36,366 nucleotides of DNA from Lentisphaerae bacterium ADurb.Bin242 (GCA_002069785.1 MWCA01000004.1:82050-118415), one strand, 5' to 3'; counted from the first letter of the stretch, positions 1-8,650 are shown. The notes: generated by a model from the letters alone, not told the origin. Made by a program: numbers and translations.

Positions 1-129
1 GATCCGCCGGACACTGGCACGAACGTCTTCGGACAGCTCGTTCATACGCGGGTCATTGCGCAGTATCCTCGAGACGGAGGACTGCTCGATATGCGCCGCT
101 TTCGCAATGTCTTTCTGTGTTACGGACAT
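1..129 (-). CDS. LacI-family transcriptional regulator, N-terminal fragment (runs off window)
   Basis: The first 43 codons of a leftward gene are visible, starting at the ATG at 129; the rest lies outside the window. The peptide begins MSVTQKDIAKAAHIEQSSVSR and continues with an ILRNDPRMNELSEDVR-type segment. This is the LacI/GalR helix-turn-helix: a DIAK helix, a recognition helix SSVSRIL, then the hinge-proximal helix. Members of this family are one-component repressors with a periplasmic-binding-protein-like sugar sensor, but the sensor is not visible here. A consensus-like promoter and a perfect CG-centred palindrome lie directly upstream, which suggests autoregulation. The family call is secure; the ligand is unknown. 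Confidence 0.88.
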   Translation of the reverse strand, partial: MSVTQKDIAKAAHIEQSSVSRILRNDPRMNELSEDVRASVRRI

Positions 130-156
130 AAATCAAAGACTCCGGATTTCTGTTTA

Positions 157-170
157 CCCATACGTATGGG
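157..170. promoter_or_regulatory. Perfect 14-bp palindrome, candidate LacI-family operator
   Basis: The sequence CCCATACGTATGGG is a perfect palindrome centred on CG, the usual centre of LacI/GalR operators. It lies just downstream of the predicted -10 box (179-184) and would overlap or follow the transcription start of the LacI gene starting at 129. The position suggests autorepression. This is inferred from sequence only. Confidence 0.6.
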
Positions 171-178
171 ATTAAAGT

Positions 179-206
179 AATATAATCTGTTCGTTTCATT
201 TGTCAA
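179..206 (-). promoter_or_regulatory. Sigma-70-type promoter of the LacI gene at 129
   Basis: On the minus strand TTGACA (206-201) is followed after 16 bp by TATATT (184-179). The -35 box is a perfect match and the -10 box is a fair one. The promoter sits directly between the IS110 remnant and the LacI gene. Confidence 0.6.
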
Positions 207-248
207 GGTGGTGTGTTTAAAATCAAGAATTTTTTTCACTTTCCTTGA

Positions 249-458
249 AAAATTTTCATTAAAGAGCCGATTTTCCATTGCCATGGACCCGAGGATCAAT
301 AAAATTTTTCGCATACAGACATATTGGGCAGTCATCGTTTTTTTTCCTTTGGCAACGAGTTTATCATGAAAAGCTTTCAATTCCGGAATTTTATTCACGG
401 TGTGCATCGCAATGAGGAAAAGATATTTTCTTGCCAGCGGGAGACCTTGTTTATTCAA
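249..458 (-). pseudogene. IS110-family transposase, C-terminal remnant
   Basis: A leftward frame of about 70 codons reads NKQGLPLARKYLFLIAMHTV, then PELKAFHDKLVAKGKK, then CMRKILLILGSM. This matches the C-terminal Transposase_20 region of IS110/IS116/IS902 transposases, with the pattern NKQG-x-LR..L, then K-F-x-L-x-x-KGK, then MRKLL-x-IL. The N-terminal DEDD (RuvC-like) domain is absent: a stop lies a few codons upstream of 458 in this frame, and no other transposase sequence follows. The frame stays open to 120, running through the promoter of the LacI gene, but resemblance ends near 249. This is a dead fragment of an insertion sequence and marks past mobile-element activity at this edge. 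Confidence 0.72.
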
Positions 459-613
459 TATAGGGAGCGGCCGTTACCTCTACACCGGTTCCGCGCAAAA
501 GTAAGACAGAACAGCAGCATGCGTCCCGGATATTTTCGGACTCCGATGCCGGATGCATGAAAACGCTTTCCGTGACACCGGATGAAAATTTTTGATTTTT
601 TTTCATTGCGGTA

Positions 614-641
614 TTGACAATCTATCCGATTATGGTATAAT
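614..641 (+). promoter_or_regulatory. Promoter of the GntR regulator and pseudopilin cassette 1
   Basis: TTGACA at 614-619 is separated by 16 bp from TATAAT at 636-641, both perfect consensus boxes. The start codon of the GntR gene is at 667, so the leader is short (about 20 nt). Confidence 0.75.
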
Positions 642-653
642 ATAATTAAACCA
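633..653. promoter_or_regulatory. 21-bp imperfect palindrome over the -10 box, candidate GntR operator
   Basis: The half-sites are TGGTATAAT and ATTAAACCA around a 3-bp centre; 8 of 10 base pairs are symmetric. It covers the -10 box and the start site, where binding by the GntR protein encoded at 667 would block transcription. The outer TGGT...ACCA symmetry resembles GntR-type operators, though the spacing is wider than in FadR sites. Confidence 0.5.
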
Positions 654-666
654 AATATCGGAAGTT

Positions 667-1782
667 ATGGAAAAATCAACGAAAAAAGACCAGAAAGCCA
701 AGTTGCGGAAGAATCTCCTGACGCTCATCAACGAGTATTCTCTGGCGGACCGGCTTCCTTCGGAACGCGATCTGGCGGCTACCCTGGGAGTCACCCGTTA
801 TCTGCTGCGGGACTGTCTCTCGGAATTGGACCGGGAAAATGTCATCCGGCGGGGCAAAACCCGGCAAGGCATGCAGATGATCGGGCTTCACCCGTGGACG
901 TACCGGATCGGGATCGTCCTGTACGACGGGCGCCCTTCTCCCTGTATCGACAATCTGCCGGTGTTTCAGGGCGTCATGGATTTTTTTGACCGTCATCCGG
1001 ATTATCTGCCCCAGATTCTGACTTTCAGCAACCTCGGCGACCTGTCCCTTCAGATGGAGCAGTACGAACTTTCCGGGTGCATATGGGTCATTTCGCACAG
1101 TGACTACATGATGAAGTTCGTCTCCATGCCGCAAAAAAACTTGATCCGCCATGTTTTTGCGGTTCCAGGCGGCACGGCCATCCCTTTGTGCCGATTGCCC
1201 GGCAATATGCTGTGGATCGGCCGGGAGAGCCGGGAATGCCTTCTTGCCGGGCTGATCGAAGCCGGAGCAGACCGGATCGCGTATGTCGGCATCGATTCCT
1301 CTTTCCGGAGCGCTCTTAAAAACACGCTGTCGCGCCTGGGTGCTGTCTGGGACGATTCCATGTGGGTAAACAATGTGGCGGATATTGATGAGAAACTGCC
1401 GGAAATCATCCGCGGCAAACAAATCAATGCCATCCTCTGCGACGGTCCGATCGGTTTCTATGAACATTTGCTGGAAGCGGTTTCCCGGCTGCCGCGGAAC
1501 AATCGTCCGATTCTGGCGGTTTCGGACAACTGGCGGTTCCGCAAGGCGCTGATGGCTCACCCCGAATTGAACGGAATCCGTGTCCTTTGTGAATCTTTTT
1601 CCCGTGCGCGGCGCATCATGGGGGAGGCGGCCGGGGAAATGCTGGTCGAATCGCTTCGGACCGGGCGTCTTCAGGAACCGCGCAAACTGCTCAGTCAGGA
1701 CATCTATTTCGCGGAATATGCGGATTTGGCAACTCTGGATTATGCCGGATCGAAGAATTTGCATGCATCGGAAAGATCATAA
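667..1782 (+). CDS. GntR-type winged-helix regulator with LacI-like sensor domain
   Basis: This 371-aa protein is a one-component regulator. Residues about 8-70 form a GntR-like winged helix (RLPSERDLAATLGVTRYLLRD) with the SERDLA signature. The remainder resembles a periplasmic-binding-protein fold of the LacI/GalR type: a YRIGIVLYDGR first strand near residue 80, ADRIAYVGID in the middle, and ILAVSDNWRFRKAL late. Such hybrids usually sense sugars or oligosaccharides. The start at 667 has GGAAG 5 nt upstream and a perfect promoter just before it. The gene is followed after 20 bp by the pseudopilin at 1803, so it likely heads a co-transcribed cassette. The ligand is unknown. Confidence 0.87.
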   Translation: MEKSTKKDQKAKLRKNLLTLINEYSLADRLPSERDLAATLGVTRYLLRDCLSELDRENVIRRGKTRQGMQMIGLHPWTYRIGIVLYDGRPSPCIDNLPVFQGVMDFFDRHPDYLPQILTFSNLGDLSLQMEQYELSGCIWVISHSDYMMKFVSMPQKNLIRHVFAVPGGTAIPLCRLPGNMLWIGRESRECLLAGLIEAGADRIAYVGIDSSFRSALKNTLSRLGAVWDDSMWVNNVADIDEKLPEIIRGKQINAILCDGPIGFYEHLLEAVSRLPRNNRPILAVSDNWRFRKALMAHPELNGIRVLCESFSRARRIMGEAAGEMLVESLRTGRLQEPRKLLSQDIYFAEYADLATLDYAGSKNLHASERS

Positions 1783-1802
1783 GAGAAAGAGGAGGGCTCA
1801 AA

Positions 1803-2510
1803 ATGAAATCATCGAATTGGAACACGTTGGTGACAAAAAATTTCACATTGATAGAGCTTCTGATTGTAATTTCGATCATTGCGATCCTGGCCGGAATGCT
1901 TCTGCCCGCATTGAATAAAGTACGTCAAACGTCACAGAAGGTGGAATGTGCCGGAAATCTCCGACAAATCGGTTTTGCGTCTTCCATGTATTGCGATGAT
2001 TATGAAAATTATATTCTGCCGGCAACACTTGCCGGATGGACAGGCCTTTCAGGCACAATTTACTGGCAAGGCGTTCTGAACGATATGTATTTCCGACAAG
2101 CGGGATTGAATTTCGCCAGTACGAAAGTCCTCACAAGCAAGAACGGCGTTTTCACCTGTCCGTCTCAATCTCTCGGGGAAGCGAAAGACTCTGCGCAAAC
2201 AACACCGCAAGCATGGCGTGGGACTCATTACGGCATAAGTTATTACCTATACAGTCAAATGTGCGGACAGTCAGTGATAACCCGAAAACGCAGTCAATGC
2301 AACAAAGACAGCAGCAATCAAAAAGCCACTCCCAGCAAGGTTTATTTTTATACAGATGCCCATGGCGGAGCTACTGTTAATGCCTCTTCATATTACATGA
2401 GGCACAATTCTTCAATTAATATAGCCTTCCTTGATGGTCATGTCTCAAATACTGCGCGCAGTCAAATAGCTCAATCCAATTATTCCGAAGAATGGCAGCA
2501 GAATCGTTGA
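1803..2510 (+). CDS. Type II pseudopilin-like protein (prepilin N-terminal domain, H-X9-DG C-terminus)
   Basis: This 235-aa protein has a short basic leader, then [20 protein letters not shown] from residue 14. That is the class III prepilin cleavage/methylation helix with Phe at +1 and Glu at +5. The residue at -1 is Asn instead of the usual Gly. Near the C-terminus His201 is followed by nine residues and Asp211-Gly212, the H-X9-DG element typical of Planctomycetes/Lentisphaerae pseudopilins. A strong AGGAGG lies 8 nt before the ATG. Pseudopilins assemble in the inner membrane and work with type II secretion machinery, but no gsp genes lie nearby. It sits between a GntR regulator and a large secreted enzyme, probably in one operon. 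Confidence 0.88.
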   Translation: MKSSNWNTLVTKNFTLIELLIVISIIAILAGMLLPALNKVRQTSQKVECAGNLRQIGFASSMYCDDYENYILPATLAGWTGLSGTIYWQGVLNDMYFRQAGLNFASTKVLTSKNGVFTCPSQSLGEAKDSAQTTPQAWRGTHYGISYYLYSQMCGQSVITRKRSQCNKDSSNQKATPSKVYFYTDAHGGATVNASSYYMRHNSSINIAFLDGHVSNTARSQIAQSNYSEEWQQNR

Positions 2511-2641
2511 TATGCATGATCCGGAAAAGAATTATTCGACGGCAATCCAATGAAGGCAGCAATTTTTTTGACACAACGATTGAGAAATTGGCAATAAAAA
2601 CAAATTTGAAAACAGAAAAGTTTTCATTCAAGGAGAACGTG

Positions 2642-5626
2642 ATGATATTTTTGCAAAAAAGAAAAATATGGCGAATCGCGGTTGTACTTTGTTGTTCATT
2701 CACCGTTTCAGCTTTTGAAATAGCGAAAGACAGAGGAAATATTATAGTCGTTGAACGAGAAAATCCCAGAGATCCCGGAAGTATCAGTTGCAGCCGTGCC
2801 GCAAATGAACTGGCACAATATTTGAAACAGATTACAGGAACTGAAATTCCCGTAAGGCACAATGTCGAAGAAAAAGATATCCAAAAAGGCGGAATCATCT
2901 TTATCGGCCCCTCGTTTGCGAATGACACCGATCCCCTATCTCCCGGAGAATATCGTATTAAAACGAAAAACGGCAACTTGCACCTCTATGGAAACGATAG
3001 TAAATACGGTCTTGACCTGAATAAATCACTATCCGGTGAAACGGGTACACAATACGCCGTTTATGCCTTTCTGATGAAATTTGGAGGGGTACGCTGGTTA
3101 TGGCCGGGAAAATATGGAACAGTCATACCGGCTAAAGCAGCCATTGTCCTTCAGGATGTCAACATTTCTGATGCACCTAAATCATTTGTAAGGCAACTGA
3201 AGGTTTTTAGTGACCTGCGGGGGAAAAATAGTAATGGAAAGTATGTTTACTACGTTGGCAAGCATCACAATGAATTCAACGAGTACTGCCGTCATCTGTT
3301 TTGTGGTTCTTCCCGTAGAATAATCGGCGGGCATTATGGAGACGCTTATCTAAGCCGCAATGAATTTGACGCCCATCCGGAATATATGTCCATGATAGAA
3401 GGGAAACGCAAGAAATGGTTTAACTCCAAAGGTATTTCCTGGCAATGGGCCGGCCAATATTGTGTTTCCAATCCGGAAGTTCAGCAGAAATTTGCAGATA
3501 ATATAGTTGCCAAAGCCGCCGCAATGTCAACAACATCCCCTATATTCAATCTTACTCCGAATGACGGCGGCCTTTTCTGCATGTGCCCTGAATGCAAGAA
3601 AATGGATGGAAACATCCTCCCCTGGATAGATGATTTCAACGGGCATATCAAAGGGCGGAAATATAATGAAAAAGCCGGATGGGCGTCTAATCTTTCGGAA
3701 CGGATATGGAAATTTAATCAAATCGTAGCCAAAAAAGTAATGGAGAAAAATCCTGATATCATGTTGACTTGCCTGGCATATATAATGTATTACCAGCCGC
3801 CTGAAACGATAGAACACCTTCCGGATAATCTAATGGTCATGATTGCAGATGGCGGGCCTGGACTTCAAAATGGAACGCCTGATGAATATGAGAAACAGTT
3901 GGCTGTTTTTCGCGCCTGGCATAAAAAGTGCAGATATCTTGGTTATTATGGATATTTCTATAACTGTATAGGCTCGCGGGCCCATACGATTGGAAGGATG
4001 ATGAAGGATTTACAGAAAAACGGAGTAGTATCCTACCGTATAGAACCGGAGCAGACCTTCGGGGCAAAGTGGCTTGACTACGTGCTGTTCTGCAAAGGCA
4101 TGTGGAATGCGGAGTTCGACGTGGATGCCGTTATCGATGATTATCTTTCCGCCGCTTACGGCCCGGCAAAAGAGATTATGAGAAAATATCATGCACTTTC
4201 GGAGGCAACATTGGAAAAATATAACTCGATAAACATGAAAAAAACCGATGATGTGATTAATAATTGGACACCGGAAGTCAGGAGGGCGCTTTCTGTTTAC
4301 CTCAATGAAGCGCTTAAGTTAACCAAGAACACCGAATATGAAAATCGTATAGAATTCATCAAGCGCGGCTGGGAGTTCCTTGACAGCTATGCAGAGTTTA
4401 TTGGTGCGATGAAAAGAATAAAAGAAATGGGATTTGCCGTGCCGGATTCCATAACAGCAGGGAAAAATATTACTGTTTCACTGGAAGAGGCGTCTAAAGA
4501 AATCCGCTATGCAATGAACCAGTGGCAGCGGTTTCAACGGGTGATGAAGAACAATGAAGCGGATGAGGCATTTGCAGTACCTTATTATTCGACCGGCGGG
4601 TGGGGATATTACAATCCGGCAGCCTCCCTGGGAATAACAATTGAGAATCATTATAAGGCTTTTAATTCTGAGAATAGTATTGCTTTGCCGGTAAACTGGC
4701 ATTTTAAGGCCGATCCGGCAAATAAGGGGATAAAGGATCAATGGTTTTCACCGGAAACACCATCAAAAGACTGGGAATTAATCCGTACCGATACCTGCTG
4801 GGAGAAACAGGGATACGGCAAAGACAAATATCCCGGCAATGGGGCGGATGGGTATAATGGAGCGGCGTGGTATCGTATAGATGTTGATATTCCGGCAACA
4901 AAAAGAGGGGCAAAAGTCTTTCTTGAACTTGGCGCCGTGGATGAAAGTTTTACCGCCTATGTAAATGGCACGGAAGTCAAAACGTTTGAGTATGATAAAC
5001 AGACAGACAAAGCGGCATGGGAAAAACCACATACGTTTGAGATCACCGGCGCGGTTGAGTTCGGTAAGAAAAACCTGATAGCGGTTGAAGTCAGAGATAA
5101 AGCCGGAAATGGTGGAATATGGAAACCATGTTTCATCCATTTCAAGCCATCTGATGATAAACGAAGCCCTTCTGCGATAAACCTGGACTTTACCGGTACC
5201 GGGGAATGGAAGTGGGGTATCGCACATAAAGGTAACATGATATATTTCATTAAAGACAATACGTTGTTGACAGATGGCCAAGATACGAAAGACATTCTTA
5301 TCTTGAACAACTCCGCCATGTCACGAAATACTCTGACTTTCAAGAATGGCGAAAAATACATATTCTCTTTTGATGTCCGCCGGGAAGGCCCGCAACCGCC
5401 GGCTGGGAAATTTACAATGGCCGTGCGCCTTATCGTCCAGGGAAAAGAATTGACGGAATCGAAAGCCATCTGGCATACTTTGGTGTTCAGCAACACCGAA
5501 TTTGCGCGTAAGCAGATTATTCTGGCGCCATCTGACAAAAAAGCAGAAAACGGCAATGTCAGTATCTTTATTTACGGCCCCGGAAAAACGGAACTCAGAA
5601 ATATTACTCTGTTAAAATCTTTATAA
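2642..5626 (+). CDS. Secreted DUF4838-family protein (probable glycoside hydrolase-like)
   Basis: The ATG at 2642 is preferred over the longer frame from 2492 because AAGGAG lies 6 nt upstream and the product then begins with a signal peptide (KRKIWRIAVVLCCSFTVSAF). The protein is 994 aa. Residues about 20-150 resemble the alpha-glucuronidase-type N-terminal domain (ANELAQYLKQITGTEIPV). The DUF4838 region follows, with PNDGGLFCMCPECKK near 308-320, whose clustered cysteines suggest a metal or structural site. At about 683-835 is a jelly-roll like the GH2 sugar-binding domain (WYRIDVDIP..., VNG), and at about 846-993 a second carbohydrate-binding-like sandwich. The substrate is probably a complex polysaccharide but is not established. 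The base composition is visibly more AT-rich than the genes to its right. Confidence 0.83.
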   Translation: MIFLQKRKIWRIAVVLCCSFTVSAFEIAKDRGNIIVVERENPRDPGSISCSRAANELAQYLKQITGTEIPVRHNVEEKDIQKGGIIFIGPSFANDTDPLSPGEYRIKTKNGNLHLYGNDSKYGLDLNKSLSGETGTQYAVYAFLMKFGGVRWLWPGKYGTVIPAKAAIVLQDVNISDAPKSFVRQLKVFSDLRGKNSNGKYVYYVGKHHNEFNEYCRHLFCGSSRRIIGGHYGDAYLSRNEFDAHPEYMSMIEGKRKKWFNSKGISWQWAGQYCVSNPEVQQKFADNIVAKAAAMSTTSPIFNLTPNDGGLFCMCPECKKMDGNILPWIDDFNGHIKGRKYNEKAGWASNLSERIWKFNQIVAKKVMEKNPDIMLTCLAYIMYYQPPETIEHLPDNLMVMIADGGPGLQNGTPDEYEKQLAVFRAWHKKCRYLGYYGYFYNCIGSRAHTIGRMMKDLQKNGVVSYRIEPEQTFGAKWLDYVLFCKGMWNAEFDVDAVIDDYLSAAYGPAKEIMRKYHALSEATLEKYNSINMKKTDDVINNWTPEVRRALSVYLNEALKLTKNTEYENRIEFIKRGWEFLDSYAEFIGAMKRIKEMGFAVPDSITAGKNITVSLEEASKEIRYAMNQWQRFQRVMKNNEADEAFAVPYYSTGGWGYYNPAASLGITIENHYKAFNSENSIALPVNWHFKADPANKGIKDQWFSPETPSKDWELIRTDTCWEKQGYGKDKYPGNGADGYNGAAWYRIDVDIPATKRGAKVFLELGAVDESFTAYVNGTEVKTFEYDKQTDKAAWEKPHTFEITGAVEFGKKNLIAVEVRDKAGNGGIWKPCFIHFKPSDDKRSPSAINLDFTGTGEWKWGIAHKGNMIYFIKDNTLLTDGQDTKDILILNNSAMSRNTLTFKNGEKYIFSFDVRREGPQPPAGKFTMAVRLIVQGKELTESKAIWHTLVFSNTEFARKQIILAPSDKKAENGNVSIFIYGPGKTELRNITLLKSL

Positions 5627-5715
5627 CAGAAAAACTGGGGGCAAACTCAAATCATAACGCCGAAGCGGGAAAGATAAAACGTTTACAGGAATACTTTGGT
5701 TTTCCCCGAAAACTT

Positions 5716-6321
5716 TTGACTTCTGATAAATTTATGGAAGAATTCCGTAATCTCCAACATTGGAAGAAGGGCGACGCGTCCGAGGAGCATCTCCATGACT
5801 GCATGGAAGTCATGTATGTTCTTTCCGGGAGCGGCATCAATTTCGTCAACAGCGTTTCCTACCCGATCATCGCCGGAGACCTTTACATCATCAACCAGTC
5901 ATTGAGCCATTCCTTCTTTGCCGCGGAAAATCTGGTATTCTACAATTTGATTTTTTCCTTCGGACTCTTTTCCGGACGCGAATTGCAGCTTTTCCGGAAG
6001 GTGGACGGCTTCGATTCCCTTTTCCATCCGGGAGGCAACAGGGCTTCTCCGGAGAATTCCATCAGCAAACTTTTCCTTCCTCCGCCGTTTTCAGGCCATC
6101 TCAAAAAGCTTTTCGATTCCATCTGCCATGAAACGAGCACCTCCCGTCCGGCGGCGACCCTGAACGGAAAAGCCCGCCTGATCCTGCTTCTCAACGAGAT
6201 TTGTTCCTGCTGCCGCGAACTGAAGGACCGGAAAATGCAAATTCCGTCGCTGAGCGGTTCGCACGACTCCCTTACAAGGATGCTCGACTACATCAACTTT
6301 AGTATCTTACTCATATTATAA
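5716..6321 (+). pseudogene. AraC-family regulator, truncated: sensor domain only
   Basis: The frame encodes an AraC-type N-terminal cupin sensor: HLHDCMEVMYVLSGSGINFV, then IIAGDLYIINQSLSHSF. It then enters the linker (SLTRMLDYIN) and stops after SILLIL at the point where the two helix-turn-helix motifs should begin. The DNA-binding domain is therefore missing. The 5' end is also abnormal. The only initiation codons are a TTG at 5716 and an ATG at 5734, neither with a Shine-Dalgarno, while the frame stays open and AraC-like upstream (KRLQEYFGFPRKLL) without a start codon. It most likely once regulated the cassette to its left and is now inactive. Confidence 0.75.
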
Positions 6322-6485
6322 ATTCCTGATTTCCAAAGGAAATAATAAATAATCTACTAAATTAGTATGATTTATTCCACACCGCCGTTTTGAATATATC
6401 GAAGAAAGATTTTTCCCCCGGGTATTTGCCGCATTGAAATTTTTGGGGTATGCCCGGGTTCGTCCTGCCGCCGGAATTTTCCGCC

Positions 6486-6513
6486 TTGAAATATTGCTTT
6501 TATGGATTATAGT
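6486..6513 (+). promoter_or_regulatory. Probable promoter of the XRE-PAS gene
   Basis: TTGAAA at 6486-6491 lies 16 bp from TATAGT at 6508-6513, about 40 bp before the start at 6554. The preceding gap (6322-6485) is AT-rich at its left end and holds a 13-bp perfect palindrome TACTAAATTAGTA at 6355-6367 of unknown role. Confidence 0.5.
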
Positions 6514-6553
6514 TTATCGTTCCGTATAAACTTTTAAAAGCAAGGTGCTTCTC

Positions 6554-8056
6554 ATGGAATTGCATACGGAAAAGCTGAAGGCCGTCCGCAAGCGCAAAAA
6601 AATCACCGCCGGGGAACTGGCCGGGAAAATGGGCATCTCCAGAATGACGCTGGGCGCATGGGAAAACGGCAAAAGAATTCCCTCCGAGGCGAAAATCAGA
6701 ATGCTGGCAAAGGTTCTGGAGATTCCGGCCGATGAAATTTCCGATTTGACGCCGGACAAAACCGTTTCGGACATCGACCTTGCATCGTTTGCTTCCAGCA
6801 TCCGTTCGGTTCTCTCCGGCTATAAGAAAAAAAACCTCCCCCGGCAAACCGATCTGATCGCCGACATCATGGGCGTGATGAAAGAACTCTCCGACGCCAG
6901 ACTGATTATCGGGGCGATGATTTCTTCGCTGCCCTCGATTTTTTACATCAAGGGGACCGATCTGAAGTATATCGCGGTCAGCGAAGCCTTTTTAAAAAAC
7001 TTGTCGTTGAATAAAGATTACGATGTCATCGGGAAAAACGATTTTGATTTTTTTCCGGAGAACGAGGCGAAAATCAACGATGAAATGGACCGGAAGGTGA
7101 TGTCCGACGGGAAGAGCATCCTGAATATCGAAGGGTACATTCCCGGCAACCGCAAAGCCAAATGGGGCATTATGTCGAAAATCCCCGTTCTGGACGCCGA
7201 GGGGAAGATCGAAGGGCTGGTCGGCTGCTTTGTGGATATCACCGAGCACAAGAAGGCGGAGGCCAAATACAACCGCATCGTCAATCTGTCCCCCAATCCG
7301 GTCTGCGTGCTCGGGACGGACGGTTGTTTTAAATTCGTCAATCCCGCCTGGGAAAAGGTGTTGGGCCATACCCGCGAAGCGCTGCTGGCAAAGCCGCTTC
7401 TCTCCATGATTCATCCGGATGATCACGCCCGGATCAATGCCGAAATGGCCAGGCTTGCCGAAGGGGAGCTGTCGTTGGACTTTGAGTGCCGCCATCTCCA
7501 CCGGGACGGGTCCACCCGCTGTTTTCGCTGGACGGCGACCTCCATCCCCCAGGAGAAATTGATTTATTGCATCGCGGCAGACACCACCGGGCGCCGGCAG
7601 ATCGAGGAGTCGCTGCGGGTGCATCAGACCGAGCTGGAAATCCAGAACGAGGAGCTGCGCCGGATTCAGACCGAGCTGGAAGCCGGACGAGTGCGCTATT
7701 TCGAACTCTACGATCTGGCCCCGGTGGGCTTTTGCACCTTGAGCGAAAAAGGGCTGATTCTGGAAGCCAACATCGCCGCCGCCACCCTGTTCGGCGTGCT
7801 GCGGGAAAAACTGATCAAGCGTCCGTTCACCGGCTTTGTTCTCCCCGAAGACCAGGACAGCTGCTGCCTCAAACGCAAGGCGCTGGCGGCGACCAGCCTG
7901 GAGCAGAACTGGAACATGCGGATGCAGCGTGCCGACGGTTCCTCCTTCTGGGCGCATATCCAGGCGAAACCGATGCGGAACGGCGAGTGCATGATCGCAC
8001 TCCATGACCTCTCCGGGCGCAAGGAACTGGAGTCAACAACGCTGGTCCGTACATGA
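6554..8056 (+). CDS. XRE-family regulator with three PAS sensor domains
   Basis: The ATG at 6554 is chosen because AAGG lies 6-8 nt upstream; an in-frame GTG at 6545 is the alternative. The product is 500 aa. Residues 6-60 form a Cro/C1-type helix-turn-helix (ELAGKMGISRMTLGAWENGK). PAS domains follow at about 118-232 (ending VDITEHKKAEA), 239-352 (with HPDDHARI and ending ADTTGRRQIEE) and 381-491 (ending HDLSGRKELE). A short coiled coil at about 353-380 links the second and third. PAS domains of this kind normally precede histidine kinase or GGDEF domains, yet the protein ends 9 residues after the third PAS. It may be a soluble cytoplasmic sensor-repressor, or a kinase that lost its catalytic half. 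No membrane segment is seen. Confidence 0.85.
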   Translation: MELHTEKLKAVRKRKKITAGELAGKMGISRMTLGAWENGKRIPSEAKIRMLAKVLEIPADEISDLTPDKTVSDIDLASFASSIRSVLSGYKKKNLPRQTDLIADIMGVMKELSDARLIIGAMISSLPSIFYIKGTDLKYIAVSEAFLKNLSLNKDYDVIGKNDFDFFPENEAKINDEMDRKVMSDGKSILNIEGYIPGNRKAKWGIMSKIPVLDAEGKIEGLVGCFVDITEHKKAEAKYNRIVNLSPNPVCVLGTDGCFKFVNPAWEKVLGHTREALLAKPLLSMIHPDDHARINAEMARLAEGELSLDFECRHLHRDGSTRCFRWTATSIPQEKLIYCIAADTTGRRQIEESLRVHQTELEIQNEELRRIQTELEAGRVRYFELYDLAPVGFCTLSEKGLILEANIAAATLFGVLREKLIKRPFTGFVLPEDQDSCCLKRKALAATSLEQNWNMRMQRADGSSFWAHIQAKPMRNGECMIALHDLSGRKELESTTLVRT

Positions 8057-8500
8057 AAAAAGCGATCCGGTTCCGGCCGCATGGGAGCCTTTTCCGTTGG
8101 AACCGCTCTTCTGGAAAAATCAAATATTTTTCTTAAAATGATAAACTATGGATCTTGAAATGAAAAATTTTGAGGTTTATGGAGGCTTTTGGATGTTTTG
8201 TCTGAAATAACGGATATATTACTGCTATGAAGTCGGGAACAGAAGGGGGGTTGTCGCCGGTTCTCCCGAACCCGGGCATATGAATTCATGCGGGCATGAA
8301 AGGCGGGTGCCTGATGGCCCGAAGGGCGGCAAATGACAGTTGGCGGTGAATGATTCCGATGACGCGTGCCGGCATGAACATGATGAGACCGTGCCGTGAC
8401 CGGGAATCATCATCCCGAACCGAAGTCAGCGTTACTGGCTCGGCCAAGTGTCGTTTGGCTCCATACCATATGGAATTTTATCAATAGAAGGAGGCGGGGT
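8057..8500. other. 444-bp gap without a recognisable gene
   Basis: I see no supportable coding region. A weak inverted repeat (CCGGTTCC at 8067-8074 and GGAACCG at 8099-8105, loop about 24 nt, no U-tract) follows the XRE-PAS gene and might terminate it. The left half is AT-rich and the right half GC-rich. A strong Shine-Dalgarno for the next gene is at 8488-8494. No clear promoter stands out. Confidence 0.5.
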
Positions 8501-8650
8501 ATGTTGTACACAATCGCTGTCGTTTTGATTCTGCTCTGGTTGCTGGGGATCGTTTCCTCCTATACGCTCCATGGTTTCATCCATCTCCTGCTCGTCATCG
8601 CTATTATCGTTGTCCTTGTGCGTATTATCAAGGGACACAAGCCACTTTAA
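8501..8650 (+). CDS. Small Lmo0937-family (DUF5670-like) membrane protein
   Basis: This 49-aa protein starts at the ATG at 8501, with a perfect AAGGAGG at 8488-8494; the longer frame from 8396 lacks such a site. It consists of two hydrophobic segments (residues about 3-20 and 26-43), with TLHGFIHLLLVIAII in the second, and a basic tail RIIKGHKPL. The pattern LWLLGIVSSYTLHGFIHLLLVIAIIVVLVR fits the widespread tiny Lmo0937-family membrane proteins. Their function is unknown, and they are often found with stress genes. Here it precedes a lipoprotein and a mechanosensitive channel, which fits an envelope-stress setting. Confidence 0.82.
   Translation: MLYTIAVVLILLWLLGIVSSYTLHGFIHLLLVIAIIVVLVRIIKGHKPL

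Noticed and set aside
676..1764. A 362-codon minus-strand frame opposite the GntR gene at 667
   Set aside because: The translation is His/Gln/Arg/Pro-rich without any fold signature; the plus-strand frame has a perfect promoter and a GntR domain.
8067..8105. Intrinsic terminator after the XRE-PAS gene
   Set aside because: Only a 7-bp stem with a 24-nt loop and no U-tract; too weak to list as a terminator.
8225..8413. A 62-codon minus-strand frame in the gap after the XRE-PAS gene
   Set aside because: Ser/Pro/Cys-rich with no family resemblance or ribosome site; likely a chance frame.
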